Positions 28,207-36,416 of a stretch of 64,000 nt of DNA are shown piece after piece. A model generated the notes under the pieces. It was not told the origin of the DNA and ran no database searches. It saw only the letters and a program-made list of their open reading frames with translations. The stretch is from Flavobacterium aquidurense (GTDB lineage Bacteria > Bacteroidota > Bacteroidia > Flavobacteriales > Flavobacteriaceae), in assembly GCF_001404985.1 (NCBI RefSeq), contig NZ_JRLF01000008.1, forward strand, positions 1 through 64,000. Direction: 5' to 3'. How positions within the stretch are numbered: the stretch's first letter is position 1; every line of letters begins with the position of its first letter. Both the position numbers and the translations under genes were made by a program.

Positions 28207-28725
28207 ATGAAATCTATTTTTAAGCAATTTGAGAAATGGCTTGTCTTACTGTTGTTTCCAGCAGTTGGAATATTTTTTTTATTTCATCAAACTCAAAGAC
28301 CGAAAATTAAAAGTAAAAATGATTTAGAAGTTGTTGAAGGAAAAATCGAAGATTATTCGTTTAAATACGTCTCTGGAGGCAAAGCAATATCAAGACAATT
28401 TTATATTTGGGTTAAAGGATATAATTGCAAATTTCAAATAATTGCTGATTATTTAAACTACTTTGAAAAAAGTAAATTTGAAAAATCAAAAAAAAATGGA
28501 GATTCAATTAAAATAGTAATTCCTTCAGAAGATAAAGACAAACTTTATAAAAATGAACAGATAATAGTCATGTCGCTAAGTGATAATAAAAATACTTATT
28601 TATCTCTAAAAGATACAATAGCTGAAGAAAAGAAATATTTTGATATATATGCTGGGATACTATTTTTATTAATTGGAAGCATATTAATTATACTATCTAA
28701 AAAGGGAATAATACGTCCTAGATAA
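28207..28725 (+). CDS. Hypothetical protein with two membrane segments
   Basis: A 172-aa unrecognised protein. It has one membrane helix near the N-terminus (about 12-28, WLVLLLFPAVGIFFLFH), an extracytoplasmic domain with predicted strands (VVEGKIEDYSFKY, AISRQFYIWVKGYNCKFQII) and one C-terminal helix (about 145-165, IYAGILFLLIGSILIILS). The middle resembles the DUF3592-like soluble insertion of small membrane proteins, though I am not sure. It starts 17 bp after the ABM gene. Confidence 0.65.
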   Translation: MKSIFKQFEKWLVLLLFPAVGIFFLFHQTQRPKIKSKNDLEVVEGKIEDYSFKYVSGGKAISRQFYIWVKGYNCKFQIIADYLNYFEKSKFEKSKKNGDSIKIVIPSEDKDKLYKNEQIIVMSLSDNKNTYLSLKDTIAEEKKYFDIYAGILFLLIGSILIILSKKGIIRPR

Positions 28726-28773
28726 CGATCAAAAAAAAACAAATTACTGATTAAACGATTAAATAAAAAATAA

Positions 28774-29499
28774 ATGAAATCAATCATTTTACGAGAAATA
28801 AAATCCTTTTTTGGTTCTCCTATTGGCTATTTGGTCATTGCTATTTTCTTAATTAGCAACGGACTATTTTTATGGGTATTTGAAGGAGATTATAACATTC
28901 TGAATACCGGTTATGCTGATTTGACTCCGTTTTTTACATTGGCGCCCTGGATTTTGATTTTCCTGATTCCGGCCGTTACCATGAGAAGTTTCTCTGATGA
29001 AAAAAAACAAGGTACACTTGAATTGCTTTTAACCAAACCATTATCTGTTTGGGAAATTGTAAACGGAAAATTTTTAGGTTCTCTCCTATTAATCCTTTTG
29101 GCAATTATACCAACATTTATATATGTAAAAGTAATTTCGAACTTAGGTTCTCCGGAAGGAAACATCGATATGGGAAGCACAATAGGTTCTTATTTTGGAT
29201 TATTATTCCTCATTGCCGCTTATTCTGCTATCGGAATTTTTACTTCTACCCTATCCGAAAATCAAATTGTGGCTTTTATTATTGCCGTTTTTTTATGTTT
29301 TATCTTTTATTTTGGTTTTGAAGGTTTGGCCTCATTGATTCCGGGATCGTCTACTATTATTTCTTTGTTTGGAATGCAGGATCATTTTAAAAGTATGAGT
29401 CGGGGTGTGATCGATACCCGCGATGTCATTTATTTTTTAAGCATCACAGTATTATTTTTGTCTCTTACTGTTTATCAATTAAAATCTTTTAAAGCGTAA
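28774..29499 (+). CDS. gldF: Gliding motility ABC transporter permease GldF
   Basis: A 241-aa six-helix permease, the ABC-2 type subunit of the GldA-GldF-GldG transporter of gliding flavobacteria. Typical opening: MKSIILREIKSFFGSPIGY, then PWILIFLIPAVTMRSFSDEKKQGTLELLLTKPLS, a motif block shared by ABC-2 permeases. Loss of GldF abolishes or reduces gliding in F. johnsoniae (known from the family). Its TAA shares one base with the ATG of gldG (taATG), so the two are coupled. The ATPase gene gldA is not in the window, as is usual. Confidence 0.93.
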   Translation: MKSIILREIKSFFGSPIGYLVIAIFLISNGLFLWVFEGDYNILNTGYADLTPFFTLAPWILIFLIPAVTMRSFSDEKKQGTLELLLTKPLSVWEIVNGKFLGSLLLILLAIIPTFIYVKVISNLGSPEGNIDMGSTIGSYFGLLFLIAAYSAIGIFTSTLSENQIVAFIIAVFLCFIFYFGFEGLASLIPGSSTIISLFGMQDHFKSMSRGVIDTRDVIYFLSITVLFLSLTVYQLKSFKA

Positions 29500-31184
29500 T
29501 GAAAGCATCTACTCAACAAAATATCAAAACGTTAGGTATTACCGTTTTTGTTTTAATCGTTTTAAATGTGTTAGGAAGTTTGTTTTTCCACCGTTTTGAT
29601 TTAACCAAAGACAAACGATATACTTTATCTGAAACTTCTTTACAAATTGTAAAACAAGTTAAGAACCCTTTGTCAATCAAAATCTACATGCAGGGCGATT
29701 TGCCGGCAGATTTTAAGCGTTTACAACAGGAAACCAGACAATTACTCGAAGAGTTTCAGGCTTATAACAGTAATATCGTTTTTGAATTTGTAAATCCTTT
29801 AGAAAACGGAGAAGAAGATCTGGATGTTGTAAAATCTTTGTATCAAAAAGGGCTTACACCAATAAACATCACTGTTGATGATAAAGGAAAACAATCTCAG
29901 GCAATGGTTTTTCCTTGGGCTGTTGCTGTTTATAACAATAAAGAAGTAAATATTCCTTTATTGAAAAATATAATGGGCGCTTCTACAACACAAAAAGTTA
30001 TAGGATCAATTCAGCATTTAGAATATTCGATTGCTGACGCTATTAATAAAATCAGCAAAGACAGACAAAAGAAAGTTGCAATTATAAAAGGAAATGGTGA
30101 ACTAAGCGAAATTCATATTGCTAAATTATTAAGGCAAATTCGCGAAAGCTATTACATTGGACCTTTTACATTAGATTCAGTAGCAAAAAATCCAACAGGA
30201 ACTCTGGATGCCTTAAATAAATATGACCTTGCGATTATCTCAAAACCAACAGAAACTTTTTCTGATGAAGAAAAGCAAGTTCTGGATCAGTTTATCATGA
30301 ATGGCGGGAAAACGTTGTGGTTAATCGATCAGGTTGCGGCAGATATGGATAGTTTATACAATCAGGCAGGTGCAACTTTGGCTTATCCAAGAGATTTAAA
30401 CCTTAATGATATATTCTTTAAATACGGTTTCAGAATCAATCCTGATCTGGTAAAAGATGAACAAGGAAGCCCAATAAAACTGGCTACAGGAGAACAAGGA
30501 AGTGCAACACAATATCAGGATTTTGTATGGAAATATGCTCCGCAAGTATATCCGGCAAGCCAGCATCCGATTGTAAAAAATCTGGGCGGAATACGATTTG
30601 ATTTTGCGAGTCCGATTGACACTTTAAAAAACAGAATCAAAAAAACAGTTTTATTACAATCTTCTCCATATTCTAAAACAATTGGAACACCTGTAGAAAT
30701 CAATTTGAATATTGTAACTGAAAAAACGACACCTCAGGATTATCTGAATAAAGGTAATATTCCGTTGTCTGTTTTATTAGAAGGCTCTTTTCATTCGGCT
30801 TTTGAGAATCGTGTTTTGCCATTTAAGGAAAACTCATTTTTAGCACAGGGAAAGCCAAACAAAATGATTGTGATTGCTGATGGAGATCTGGCCAGAAATC
30901 AACTGGATAAAAACATGATGCCTGTTGAATTGGGTTATGATCAACGCACCGGAAACTTGTACGACAACAAAGATTTTATGATGAATTGTATTAATTATTT
31001 GTTGGATGATACCGGACTTATTAACATTAGAAGTAAAGATGTCAATTTGCCATTATTGGATAAAGAGAAAGTTTACGAGAATTATAGCCTGACGCAATTC
31101 ATAACTATCGGACTTCCAATTCTAATTTTATTAGTTTTTGGATTCGTATTTACTTACATCAGAAAAAGAAAATACAGTAAATAG
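29499..31184 (+). CDS. gldG: Gliding-associated ABC transporter component GldG
   Basis: A 561-aa membrane-anchored extracytoplasmic component of the Gld ABC transporter. It has one N-terminal helix (about 12-30, GITVFVLIVLNVLGSLFF), a large periplasmic part with the GldG/ABC_transp_aux signature (DLTKDKRYTLSETS, LPADFKRLQQETRQLLEEF), WLIDQVAADMDSL, and a C-terminal helix (ITIGLPILILLVFGFVFTYI) followed by basic residues. It is coupled to gldF. Confidence 0.93.
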   Translation: MKASTQQNIKTLGITVFVLIVLNVLGSLFFHRFDLTKDKRYTLSETSLQIVKQVKNPLSIKIYMQGDLPADFKRLQQETRQLLEEFQAYNSNIVFEFVNPLENGEEDLDVVKSLYQKGLTPINITVDDKGKQSQAMVFPWAVAVYNNKEVNIPLLKNIMGASTTQKVIGSIQHLEYSIADAINKISKDRQKKVAIIKGNGELSEIHIAKLLRQIRESYYIGPFTLDSVAKNPTGTLDALNKYDLAIISKPTETFSDEEKQVLDQFIMNGGKTLWLIDQVAADMDSLYNQAGATLAYPRDLNLNDIFFKYGFRINPDLVKDEQGSPIKLATGEQGSATQYQDFVWKYAPQVYPASQHPIVKNLGGIRFDFASPIDTLKNRIKKTVLLQSSPYSKTIGTPVEINLNIVTEKTTPQDYLNKGNIPLSVLLEGSFHSAFENRVLPFKENSFLAQGKPNKMIVIADGDLARNQLDKNMMPVELGYDQRTGNLYDNKDFMMNCINYLLDDTGLINIRSKDVNLPLLDKEKVYENYSLTQFITIGLPILILLVFGFVFTYIRKRKYSK

Positions 31185-31199
31185 ATGTTAATAAAAAAA

Positions 31200-31248
31200 T
31201 TGCGAAACTAAGATTGTTTACGATATATTTGTAAAACCTATCTTAGTT
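31200..31248 (+). promoter_or_regulatory. dnaN promoter flanked by a 9-bp inverted repeat
   Basis: TTG (31200-31202), a 21-nt spacer and TATATTTG (31224-31231) match the flavobacterial promoter. AACTAAGAT (31206-31214) and its exact reverse complement ATCTTAGTT (31240-31248) bracket the -7 element, centre to centre about 34 bp. The layout suits an operator or a leader hairpin; which one is inference. Confidence 0.55.
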
Positions 31249-31291
31249 GAAGAAATACTAAGAAAAAGTGCAAAAAAATAAAACAAAAGAG

Positions 31292-32410
31292 ATGAAATTT
31301 ATAGTATCGAGTTCGTACTTATTAAAACAATTACAAGTTTTAGGTAGTGTAATCAACAGTAACAATACGTTGCCTATTTTAGATAACTTTTTATTTGAAC
31401 TAGACAATGATGCATTGACAGTTTCGGCTTCAGATCTTGAAACTACAATGTCTGCTACATTATCAATTGATTCTACAAGTAAAGGAAGCGTGGCTGTGCC
31501 GGCTAAACTTTTGCTTGAAATTTTGAAAACGTTTCCGGAACAGCCTTTAACTTTTACAGTTGAAGAAAACAATACAGTTGAGATTAGTTCAAATTCTGGT
31601 AAATATGCTTTAGCATATGCTGCAGGAGAAGAATTTCCTAAATCAGTAAGTCTTGAAGATCCTTCTGTAACACTTGTTCCTGCTGATGTTTTAGCAACTG
31701 CTGTAAGTAAAACTATTTTTGCTGCCGGAAATGATGATTTACGTCCGGTAATGTCAGGGGTTTTCTTCCAGTTTTCTCCAGAAGGTTTGACTTTTGTTGC
31801 AACTGATGCTCACAAATTAGTAAAATATGCCCGTACAGATGTAAAAGCATCTCAGGTAGCTGATTTTATTATGCCAAAGAAACCTTTGAATATTTTAAAA
31901 AGTATTTTAGGAAGTTCTGATGCTGAAGTAAAAATCGAATATAATGAATCAAATGCAACTTTCTCATTTGACAATTACATCTTAATGTGTCGTTTAATCG
32001 ACGGGAAATATCCTAATTACGAAGCAGTAATTCCAAAAGAAAACCCAAATAAATTAATGATCGATCGTTCTTTATTTTTAAGTTCTGTTCGTCGTGTGGC
32101 AATTTTCTCAAACAAAACAACACACCAAATCCGTTTAAAAATCGCCGGAGCAGAACTTAATGTTTCTGCAGAAGATATCGATTACTCCAATAAAGCCGAA
32201 GAAAGACTGACTTGTGATTATCAGGGAGATGATCTTCAAATTGGTTTTAACTCGCGTTTCTTAACAGAGATGTTGACCAACTTACAATCAGACATGATTA
32301 TGTTAGAAATGTCATTACCTAACAGAGCCGGAATCCTAACACCAGTAGATGGTTTAGAAGAAGGTGAAACTGTTACAATGTTGGTAATGCCTGTGATGTT
32401 AAATAGTTAA
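31292..32410 (+). CDS. dnaN: DNA polymerase III subunit beta (sliding clamp)
   Basis: A 372-aa replication clamp. Three clamp domains are present; conserved blocks include SSSYLLKQLQVLG, LPILDNFLFEL, DDLRPVMSGVFFQF, FVATDAHKLVKY, GKYPNYEAVIP and the C-terminal VMPVML. The frame runs up to a GTG at 31268, but the ATG at 31292 (MKFIVSSSYL) is the family start and follows an A/G-rich leader. dnaN stands alone rather than beside dnaA, as is normal in Bacteroidota. It is followed by two hairpins. Confidence 0.97.
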   Translation: MKFIVSSSYLLKQLQVLGSVINSNNTLPILDNFLFELDNDALTVSASDLETTMSATLSIDSTSKGSVAVPAKLLLEILKTFPEQPLTFTVEENNTVEISSNSGKYALAYAAGEEFPKSVSLEDPSVTLVPADVLATAVSKTIFAAGNDDLRPVMSGVFFQFSPEGLTFVATDAHKLVKYARTDVKASQVADFIMPKKPLNILKSILGSSDAEVKIEYNESNATFSFDNYILMCRLIDGKYPNYEAVIPKENPNKLMIDRSLFLSSVRRVAIFSNKTTHQIRLKIAGAELNVSAEDIDYSNKAEERLTCDYQGDDLQIGFNSRFLTEMLTNLQSDMIMLEMSLPNRAGILTPVDGLEEGETVTMLVMPVMLNS

Positions 32411-32514
32411 CATCAAAACTTCTTTTTGTTACAGGGATTTTTTTTAGTTTCAAATTAAAGACATATCATTGTAAAAAAAACATCGCTATTAACCAACCAT
32501 TTTTTATACCTGGA

Positions 32515-32547
32515 AACCGCAATTCTGACAAAGAGTTGCGGTTTTTT
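32515..32547 (+). terminator. dnaN terminator
   Basis: AACCGCAA (32515-32522) and TTGCGGTT (32536-32543) form the stem; the right arm runs into TTTTTT. Confidence 0.82.
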
Positions 32548-32569
32548 ATTTTTAGATGATTTTTATCTT

Positions 32570-32602
32570 AAACCCGACAGGTTTTAAAAACCTGTCGGGT
32601 TT
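32570..32602. repeat. AAACCCGACAGG palindrome (terminator-like repeat)
   Basis: AAACCCGACAGGTTTT (32570-32585) and AAAACCTGTCGGGTTT (32587-32602) are perfect reverse complements. The core is shared with 747-772, showing a dispersed repeat. It may back up the dnaN terminator. Confidence 0.75.
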
Positions 32603-32657
32603 GTTGTTCAGAAAACATGAAACCTGAAACAAATGCAAACCTGAAACAAATTTTCTT

Positions 32658-32665
32658 TATTTTTG
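32658..32665 (+). promoter_or_regulatory. Candidate -7 box of the DsbA-like gene
   Basis: TATTTTTG fits TAnnTTTG and lies only 5 nt before the ATG at 32670, which would give a very short or absent leader. No convincing -33 TTG is seen at the expected spacing. Confidence 0.35.
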
Positions 32666-32669
32666 TATT

Positions 32670-33299
32670 ATGAAAATAGAAATTTGGTCGGACATCATGT
32701 GTCCGTTTTGTTATATCGGAAAAAGACAACTGGAAACAGCTTTAGCTGAATTTCCAAATGATGAATTTGAAATTGAATGGAAAAGTTTTCAACTTGATCC
32801 AACCATTACCCCGCAATCAGGCAAAGACGTTTTTACGTTTTTAGCCGAACGAAAAGGCATTTCAGTTGAGCAATCAATAGAAATGCATAAAGGAGTCACA
32901 GAACGCGCAAAAAGCGTTTGTTTAGACTATCATTTTGACAAAGCTGTAATTTCAAATTCTTTAACCTCACATCGTATTATACAATTGGCTAAAGCCAAAA
33001 AATTAGGCGATGAAATGGAAGAAATTTTCTTTAAAGCTTATTTTACAGAAGGAAGAGATTTAAATGATGGCCCAACCTTAATAGAATTGGCAGTAAAAGC
33101 TGGTTTAGATCAGAATCTCGTTTTAGAAGTTCTAAAAGATGAAAATTTATATCTAAAAGATGTACAACACGATATTACTGAAGCTCAGGAAATTGGTGTG
33201 CAAGGAGTTCCGTTTTTTGTTTTTGACAGAAAATATGCAGTTTCAGGAGCGCAGCCGGTTGAAGCTTTTGTAAATACTATTAAAGAAGGGTTGAAGTAA
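32670..33299 (+). CDS. DsbA-family thioredoxin-fold oxidoreductase (FrnE-like)
   Basis: A 209-aa cytoplasmic protein (no signal peptide) with the DsbA fold. The redox motif is CPFC in WSDIMCPFCYIGKR (about 11-14), and the cis-Pro loop is GVQGVPFFVFD near 185. The all-alpha insertion between them is typical of the FrnE/2-hydroxychromene isomerase-like group. Members catalyse disulfide exchange linked to oxidative stress tolerance; the partner is unknown. Confidence 0.9.
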   Translation: MKIEIWSDIMCPFCYIGKRQLETALAEFPNDEFEIEWKSFQLDPTITPQSGKDVFTFLAERKGISVEQSIEMHKGVTERAKSVCLDYHFDKAVISNSLTSHRIIQLAKAKKLGDEMEEIFFKAYFTEGRDLNDGPTLIELAVKAGLDQNLVLEVLKDENLYLKDVQHDITEAQEIGVQGVPFFVFDRKYAVSGAQPVEAFVNTIKEGLK

Positions 33300-33421
33300 T
33301 TTTAGATTTTAGATTTTAGATTTTTTCTTTGTGGCTACTTTGCGCTCTTCGACTTCGCTCAGAGTGACAAGCTGATAAATCATATCCGTTTTAGAATAGA
33401 TTTTTTTCATGAAAACGAATG
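33300..33421. repeat. TTTTAGA tandem filler and REP-like fragment
   Basis: Directly after the stop codon come three TTTTAGA units. At about 33347-33371 CTTCGACTTCGCTCAGAGTG resembles REP-like palindromic repeats of Bacteroidota. The reverse-complement filler (AATCTAAAATC units) lies at about 33548-33581, so the two filler tracts bracket the Flavo-1-like copy. Confidence 0.6.
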
Positions 33422-33505
33422 CCCTAGCCCTGATAGAAGGGGAAATCCTTTTGCTTTTTTCTTTAAAAAACAAAAGATTGGAACGGATAGCAGGAAATAG
33501 CTCCT
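33422..33505 (+). ncRNA. Flavo-1-like RNA/repeat element, copy 2
   Basis: Starts CCCTAGCCCTGATAGAAGG, continues GGAAATCCTTTTG, has an internal A/T-rich hairpin (CTTTTGCTTTTTTCTTT against AAAAAACAAAAG) and ends GGATAGCAGGAAATAGCTCC. The outer blocks match copy 1 (572-640), while the inner stem differs completely in sequence but not in pairing, as expected of an RNA structure. Assignment to Flavo-1 is from memory. Confidence 0.55.
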
Positions 33506-33582
33506 GATTAAAATTTAAATTCCAAGTTTAAAAAATCCAAATTCCAAACAATCTAAAATCTATACTCTAAAATCTAAAATCC

Positions 33583-35355
33583 TTAAATAACTCCCATTTT
33601 TTGCATTAAGAAAGTGGCGCTTCTATTTTTACAGATTCCGTTGCGGAGTTTGTAATCGAAATGGAGGTCGTTGTTTTGAATTTCTACTTCGAAACATTGA
33701 TTGGTTAGAATGTCAGGGTATTCGTTTGTTGTCAGGCAAACTTCGATATCGTGTGTGGCAATGGCGCCAATGGCATTTTTAGCGATGATTTTTTTGACTA
33801 CTTCTATTGTTCCGTTACGTTTGTCATCAGAATTTGTTCCTCTTAAAATTTCGTCTAATAATACAAAAGCCGGACGTTCTTCTAAGGCGTCCATAATTTG
33901 TTTCAAACGCTTGATTTCAGCAAAGAAATACGATTCGCTATCGGCCAAAGAATCTGATAATCGCATTGAAACTAAAACTGGAAGTGGATGCATGTTTGCC
34001 TTTGAAGCACAAACAACTGAACCTATTCCTCCAAGCACCATATTGATTCCCAAACTTCTTAAAAAAGTGCTTTTTCCGGACATGTTCGAACCGGTTAAAA
34101 TCATATACGATTCCGGATAAAAATGGGTGTCATTCCCTACTCTTGTTGCAGGATTCAGCAACGGATGGCTTAGATCTGAGAATCCAATTTTATATTCTGA
34201 ATTGATCTCGGGGAAAACAAAATCAGGATTATTATAGGCCAGATTTGCCAGACTGTTCAGGGCTTCAAATTCGCCAATAATTGTAATCCATTTTTCGAGT
34301 TCTGTTGAATAATTGTCTTTCCATTTTAAAAGTGCTTTTAAAACATGCAGATTAAATAGAAATGTTCCGTTGAAAACAATGGCGGTTACCAGATTATTAA
34401 TGGTATCCATTCTCGAAAACAATTCAGACAAGTCTTTTAAATGTTTGGTTGCCGTTGCGTTTTTAAAAACAAGCTGTTGTTGCAGGTCGATTAATTTCTT
34501 TGACTGAAAAGTTTCGGTTTCGATTTTCTGAACCAATAAACTGTATTGTTTGATGATTTTATCTACGTTATCTGCTTTTGCAATCTCAGATTGAATACGT
34601 TTAAAAGATTGTCCTAAAACAATCATATTTGCGATAAAAACATACGTGAGATAGGATAAAATAATTGTTTTTGAAGTTATAAAATAGGCTGCCAAAAAAC
34701 CTAAAAACAGGACTGGAAGAATAACGGATAATGCAACTATAACTTTAGGTAGTGTATTATTTTTAAATGAATTCCAGTAAAGTAGTGATTCGTATGAATT
34801 TTTAGAATCATTACTAATCATTGCCAGAGCCAGGAAATCCTGACGCCAGTCGATTTTGGTTTTAAGTTCATCGATTGCTTGCTGATTTTCCAGAATGGTT
34901 TCATTAGAAGACAAGTTCAATAACTGATTGGCTAATGTTTTTTTCCCGATAAAAGTGGCGGTTCTGTTGATGTTCTGGAATAAAGAATGTTCTCCAAAAA
35001 TATCCAGATCGTAAGCATAAGGATGATGAAAATCGTTGAATTCGATTCCGTTTTCAAAACGGATTTTTTCTCTTTTTAGATACGTAATTTCATCTTTATT
35101 AATTTTTAGAATCGCTTTTGTAAGCTCTCTTTGAAAAGACAATTTAGAATGGATTCTCATTAAAAAAAGAAAACCAACAAAAGACAGAAAAGCAAAAGCG
35201 GCGTATAAGATTTCATTTGTTTTTATGTAATAAAACAATAAAAACAAACAAAGAAAAACACTTAAAAGACGCAGGATACTTATGCTATTGTATCTTTTAT
35301 TGATTTTATTGAAAATTGCAGTATAGTACTCAACTTTATTTTGATATGCTTCCAT
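33583..35355 (-). CDS. Membrane-anchored MutS-related ATPase
   Basis: A 590-aa protein. Two pairs of hydrophobic helices lie in the N-terminal half (about 25-65, LLSVFLCLFLLFYYI and AAFAFLSFVGFLFLM; about 205-245, VIVALSVILPVLFLGFLAAYF), and the C-terminal third is a MutS domain V ATPase: Walker A LTGSNMSGKSTFLRSLG, Walker B FVLLDEILRGTNSDD, and IATHDIEVC. MutS domain I (mismatch recognition) is absent. Such membrane-linked MutS relatives are common in Bacteroidota with no assigned role; post-replicative mismatch repair is unlikely. Monocistronic. Confidence 0.88.
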   Translation of the reverse strand: MEAYQNKVEYYTAIFNKINKRYNSISILRLLSVFLCLFLLFYYIKTNEILYAAFAFLSFVGFLFLMRIHSKLSFQRELTKAILKINKDEITYLKREKIRFENGIEFNDFHHPYAYDLDIFGEHSLFQNINRTATFIGKKTLANQLLNLSSNETILENQQAIDELKTKIDWRQDFLALAMISNDSKNSYESLLYWNSFKNNTLPKVIVALSVILPVLFLGFLAAYFITSKTIILSYLTYVFIANMIVLGQSFKRIQSEIAKADNVDKIIKQYSLLVQKIETETFQSKKLIDLQQQLVFKNATATKHLKDLSELFSRMDTINNLVTAIVFNGTFLFNLHVLKALLKWKDNYSTELEKWITIIGEFEALNSLANLAYNNPDFVFPEINSEYKIGFSDLSHPLLNPATRVGNDTHFYPESYMILTGSNMSGKSTFLRSLGINMVLGGIGSVVCASKANMHPLPVLVSMRLSDSLADSESYFFAEIKRLKQIMDALEERPAFVLLDEILRGTNSDDKRNGTIEVVKKIIAKNAIGAIATHDIEVCLTTNEYPDILTNQCFEVEIQNNDLHFDYKLRNGICKNRSATFLMQKMGVI

Positions 35356-35420
35356 TTTTTTAATTTAATGAAATACAAATATAGGTTTTACACTTACAAA
35401 TTTACTATCTAAACATAATT

Positions 35421-36254
35421 TTAGGTTTCATGCATTACTAATACTGGTACAGAAACTTCTTTGGCTATTTTTTTTGTAAAACTGGATTCAAAAAGACTTT
35501 CAAAAAAGGATCTTTTGTGAGTTATAGTGGTAAGAATATCAATGTCTTTATACAAAATAAAGTCAAGGATCGTTTCTTTTATTTCATCGCTTGGCAATAC
35601 CAAAAATTCAACATTTTCATTTGCAAATTCTTTCTCCCACTCTTTAATCGTTACTTCAGAAACATCTGAACCTGAAGTTTTAACATATAAACTTTTAACT
35701 TTTGCGTTTGTTTTTTGAGCAATATTCAAAACTTTTCTAAGTTCGACTTTATCTTTTTCACGATAGCGGGTGGTAAAACCAATTGTTTTTATTTTCTTGA
35801 ATTTTGCATCTGCCGGAATACATAAAACGGGTACTTTAACTTCTGAAATAACGGAATTTGTATTTGATCCTAAAAAGAATTTGGTCCAGTCTGAAACTCC
35901 AGATGTTCCCATAATAACAAAATCTATATGATCATCTTCTACGGCATTTTTTAAATTAAAAATCAAATCACCATCCATCAGGCGGTGTTTTATTATAATA
36001 TCTTCTAAATTTCGTTCTATGGCGATGGTTCTTAATTTTGGAATTTCATCTTTAAACATCTCAAATTTAGCCAATTCGATAGAGTTATAAATTGTAGCAT
36101 AATTCTCTGGGAAAAACTGACTATCGTAAACCGGTATTTCAAAAGTATGCAACAAAATAAGCTCTGCATTAACAATTTTAGCAAATTCTAAAGCATGTAC
36201 AAATGCATTTGTAGCAGAGTCAGAAAAATCGGTGGGAAATAATATTTTTTTCAT
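35421..36254 (-). CDS. Universal stress protein, two Usp domains
   Basis: A 277-aa cytoplasmic tandem UspA protein. The first domain begins MKKILFPTDFSDSATNAF and ends near VIMGTSGVSDWTKFFLGSN with the TSG/LGS nucleotide-binding pattern and VPVLCIPA. The second (about 155-277) is more divergent, with THKRSFFESLFESSFTKKI and VPVLVMHET at its end. Usp proteins help survival in stasis and stress. Its start is 163 bp from mnmE on the other strand; a near-perfect palindrome lies between. Confidence 0.9.
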   Translation of the reverse strand: MKKILFPTDFSDSATNAFVHALEFAKIVNAELILLHTFEIPVYDSQFFPENYATIYNSIELAKFEMFKDEIPKLRTIAIERNLEDIIIKHRLMDGDLIFNLKNAVEDDHIDFVIMGTSGVSDWTKFFLGSNTNSVISEVKVPVLCIPADAKFKKIKTIGFTTRYREKDKVELRKVLNIAQKTNAKVKSLYVKTSGSDVSEVTIKEWEKEFANENVEFLVLPSDEIKETILDFILYKDIDILTTITHKRSFFESLFESSFTKKIAKEVSVPVLVMHET

Positions 36255-36362
36255 TTTGATTCAGTTTTTAGAAGTTGTTCTCTCAAATTTAGTCATTCTA
36301 AAAACAAAAAGCTCTTACAATTATCAGTATTTTAACATTTTATAATTCTGTAAAAGTCACAT

Positions 36363-36412
36363 CCTGAATACGTGTTCAGGCAGACAACTTTAGGGCTTTT
36401 TTTATACCTTTG
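36363..36412 (+). promoter_or_regulatory. 18-bp inverted repeat and -7 box before mnmE
   Basis: CCTGAATACGTGTTCAGG (36363-36380) is an inverted repeat with 16 of 18 positions symmetric. TACCTTTG (36405-36412) matches TAnnTTTG and is 4 nt before the mnmE ATG, suggesting a near-leaderless transcript. The palindrome would lie around or upstream of the -33 position, a plausible operator site. Confidence 0.5.
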
Positions 36413-36416
36413 CACC

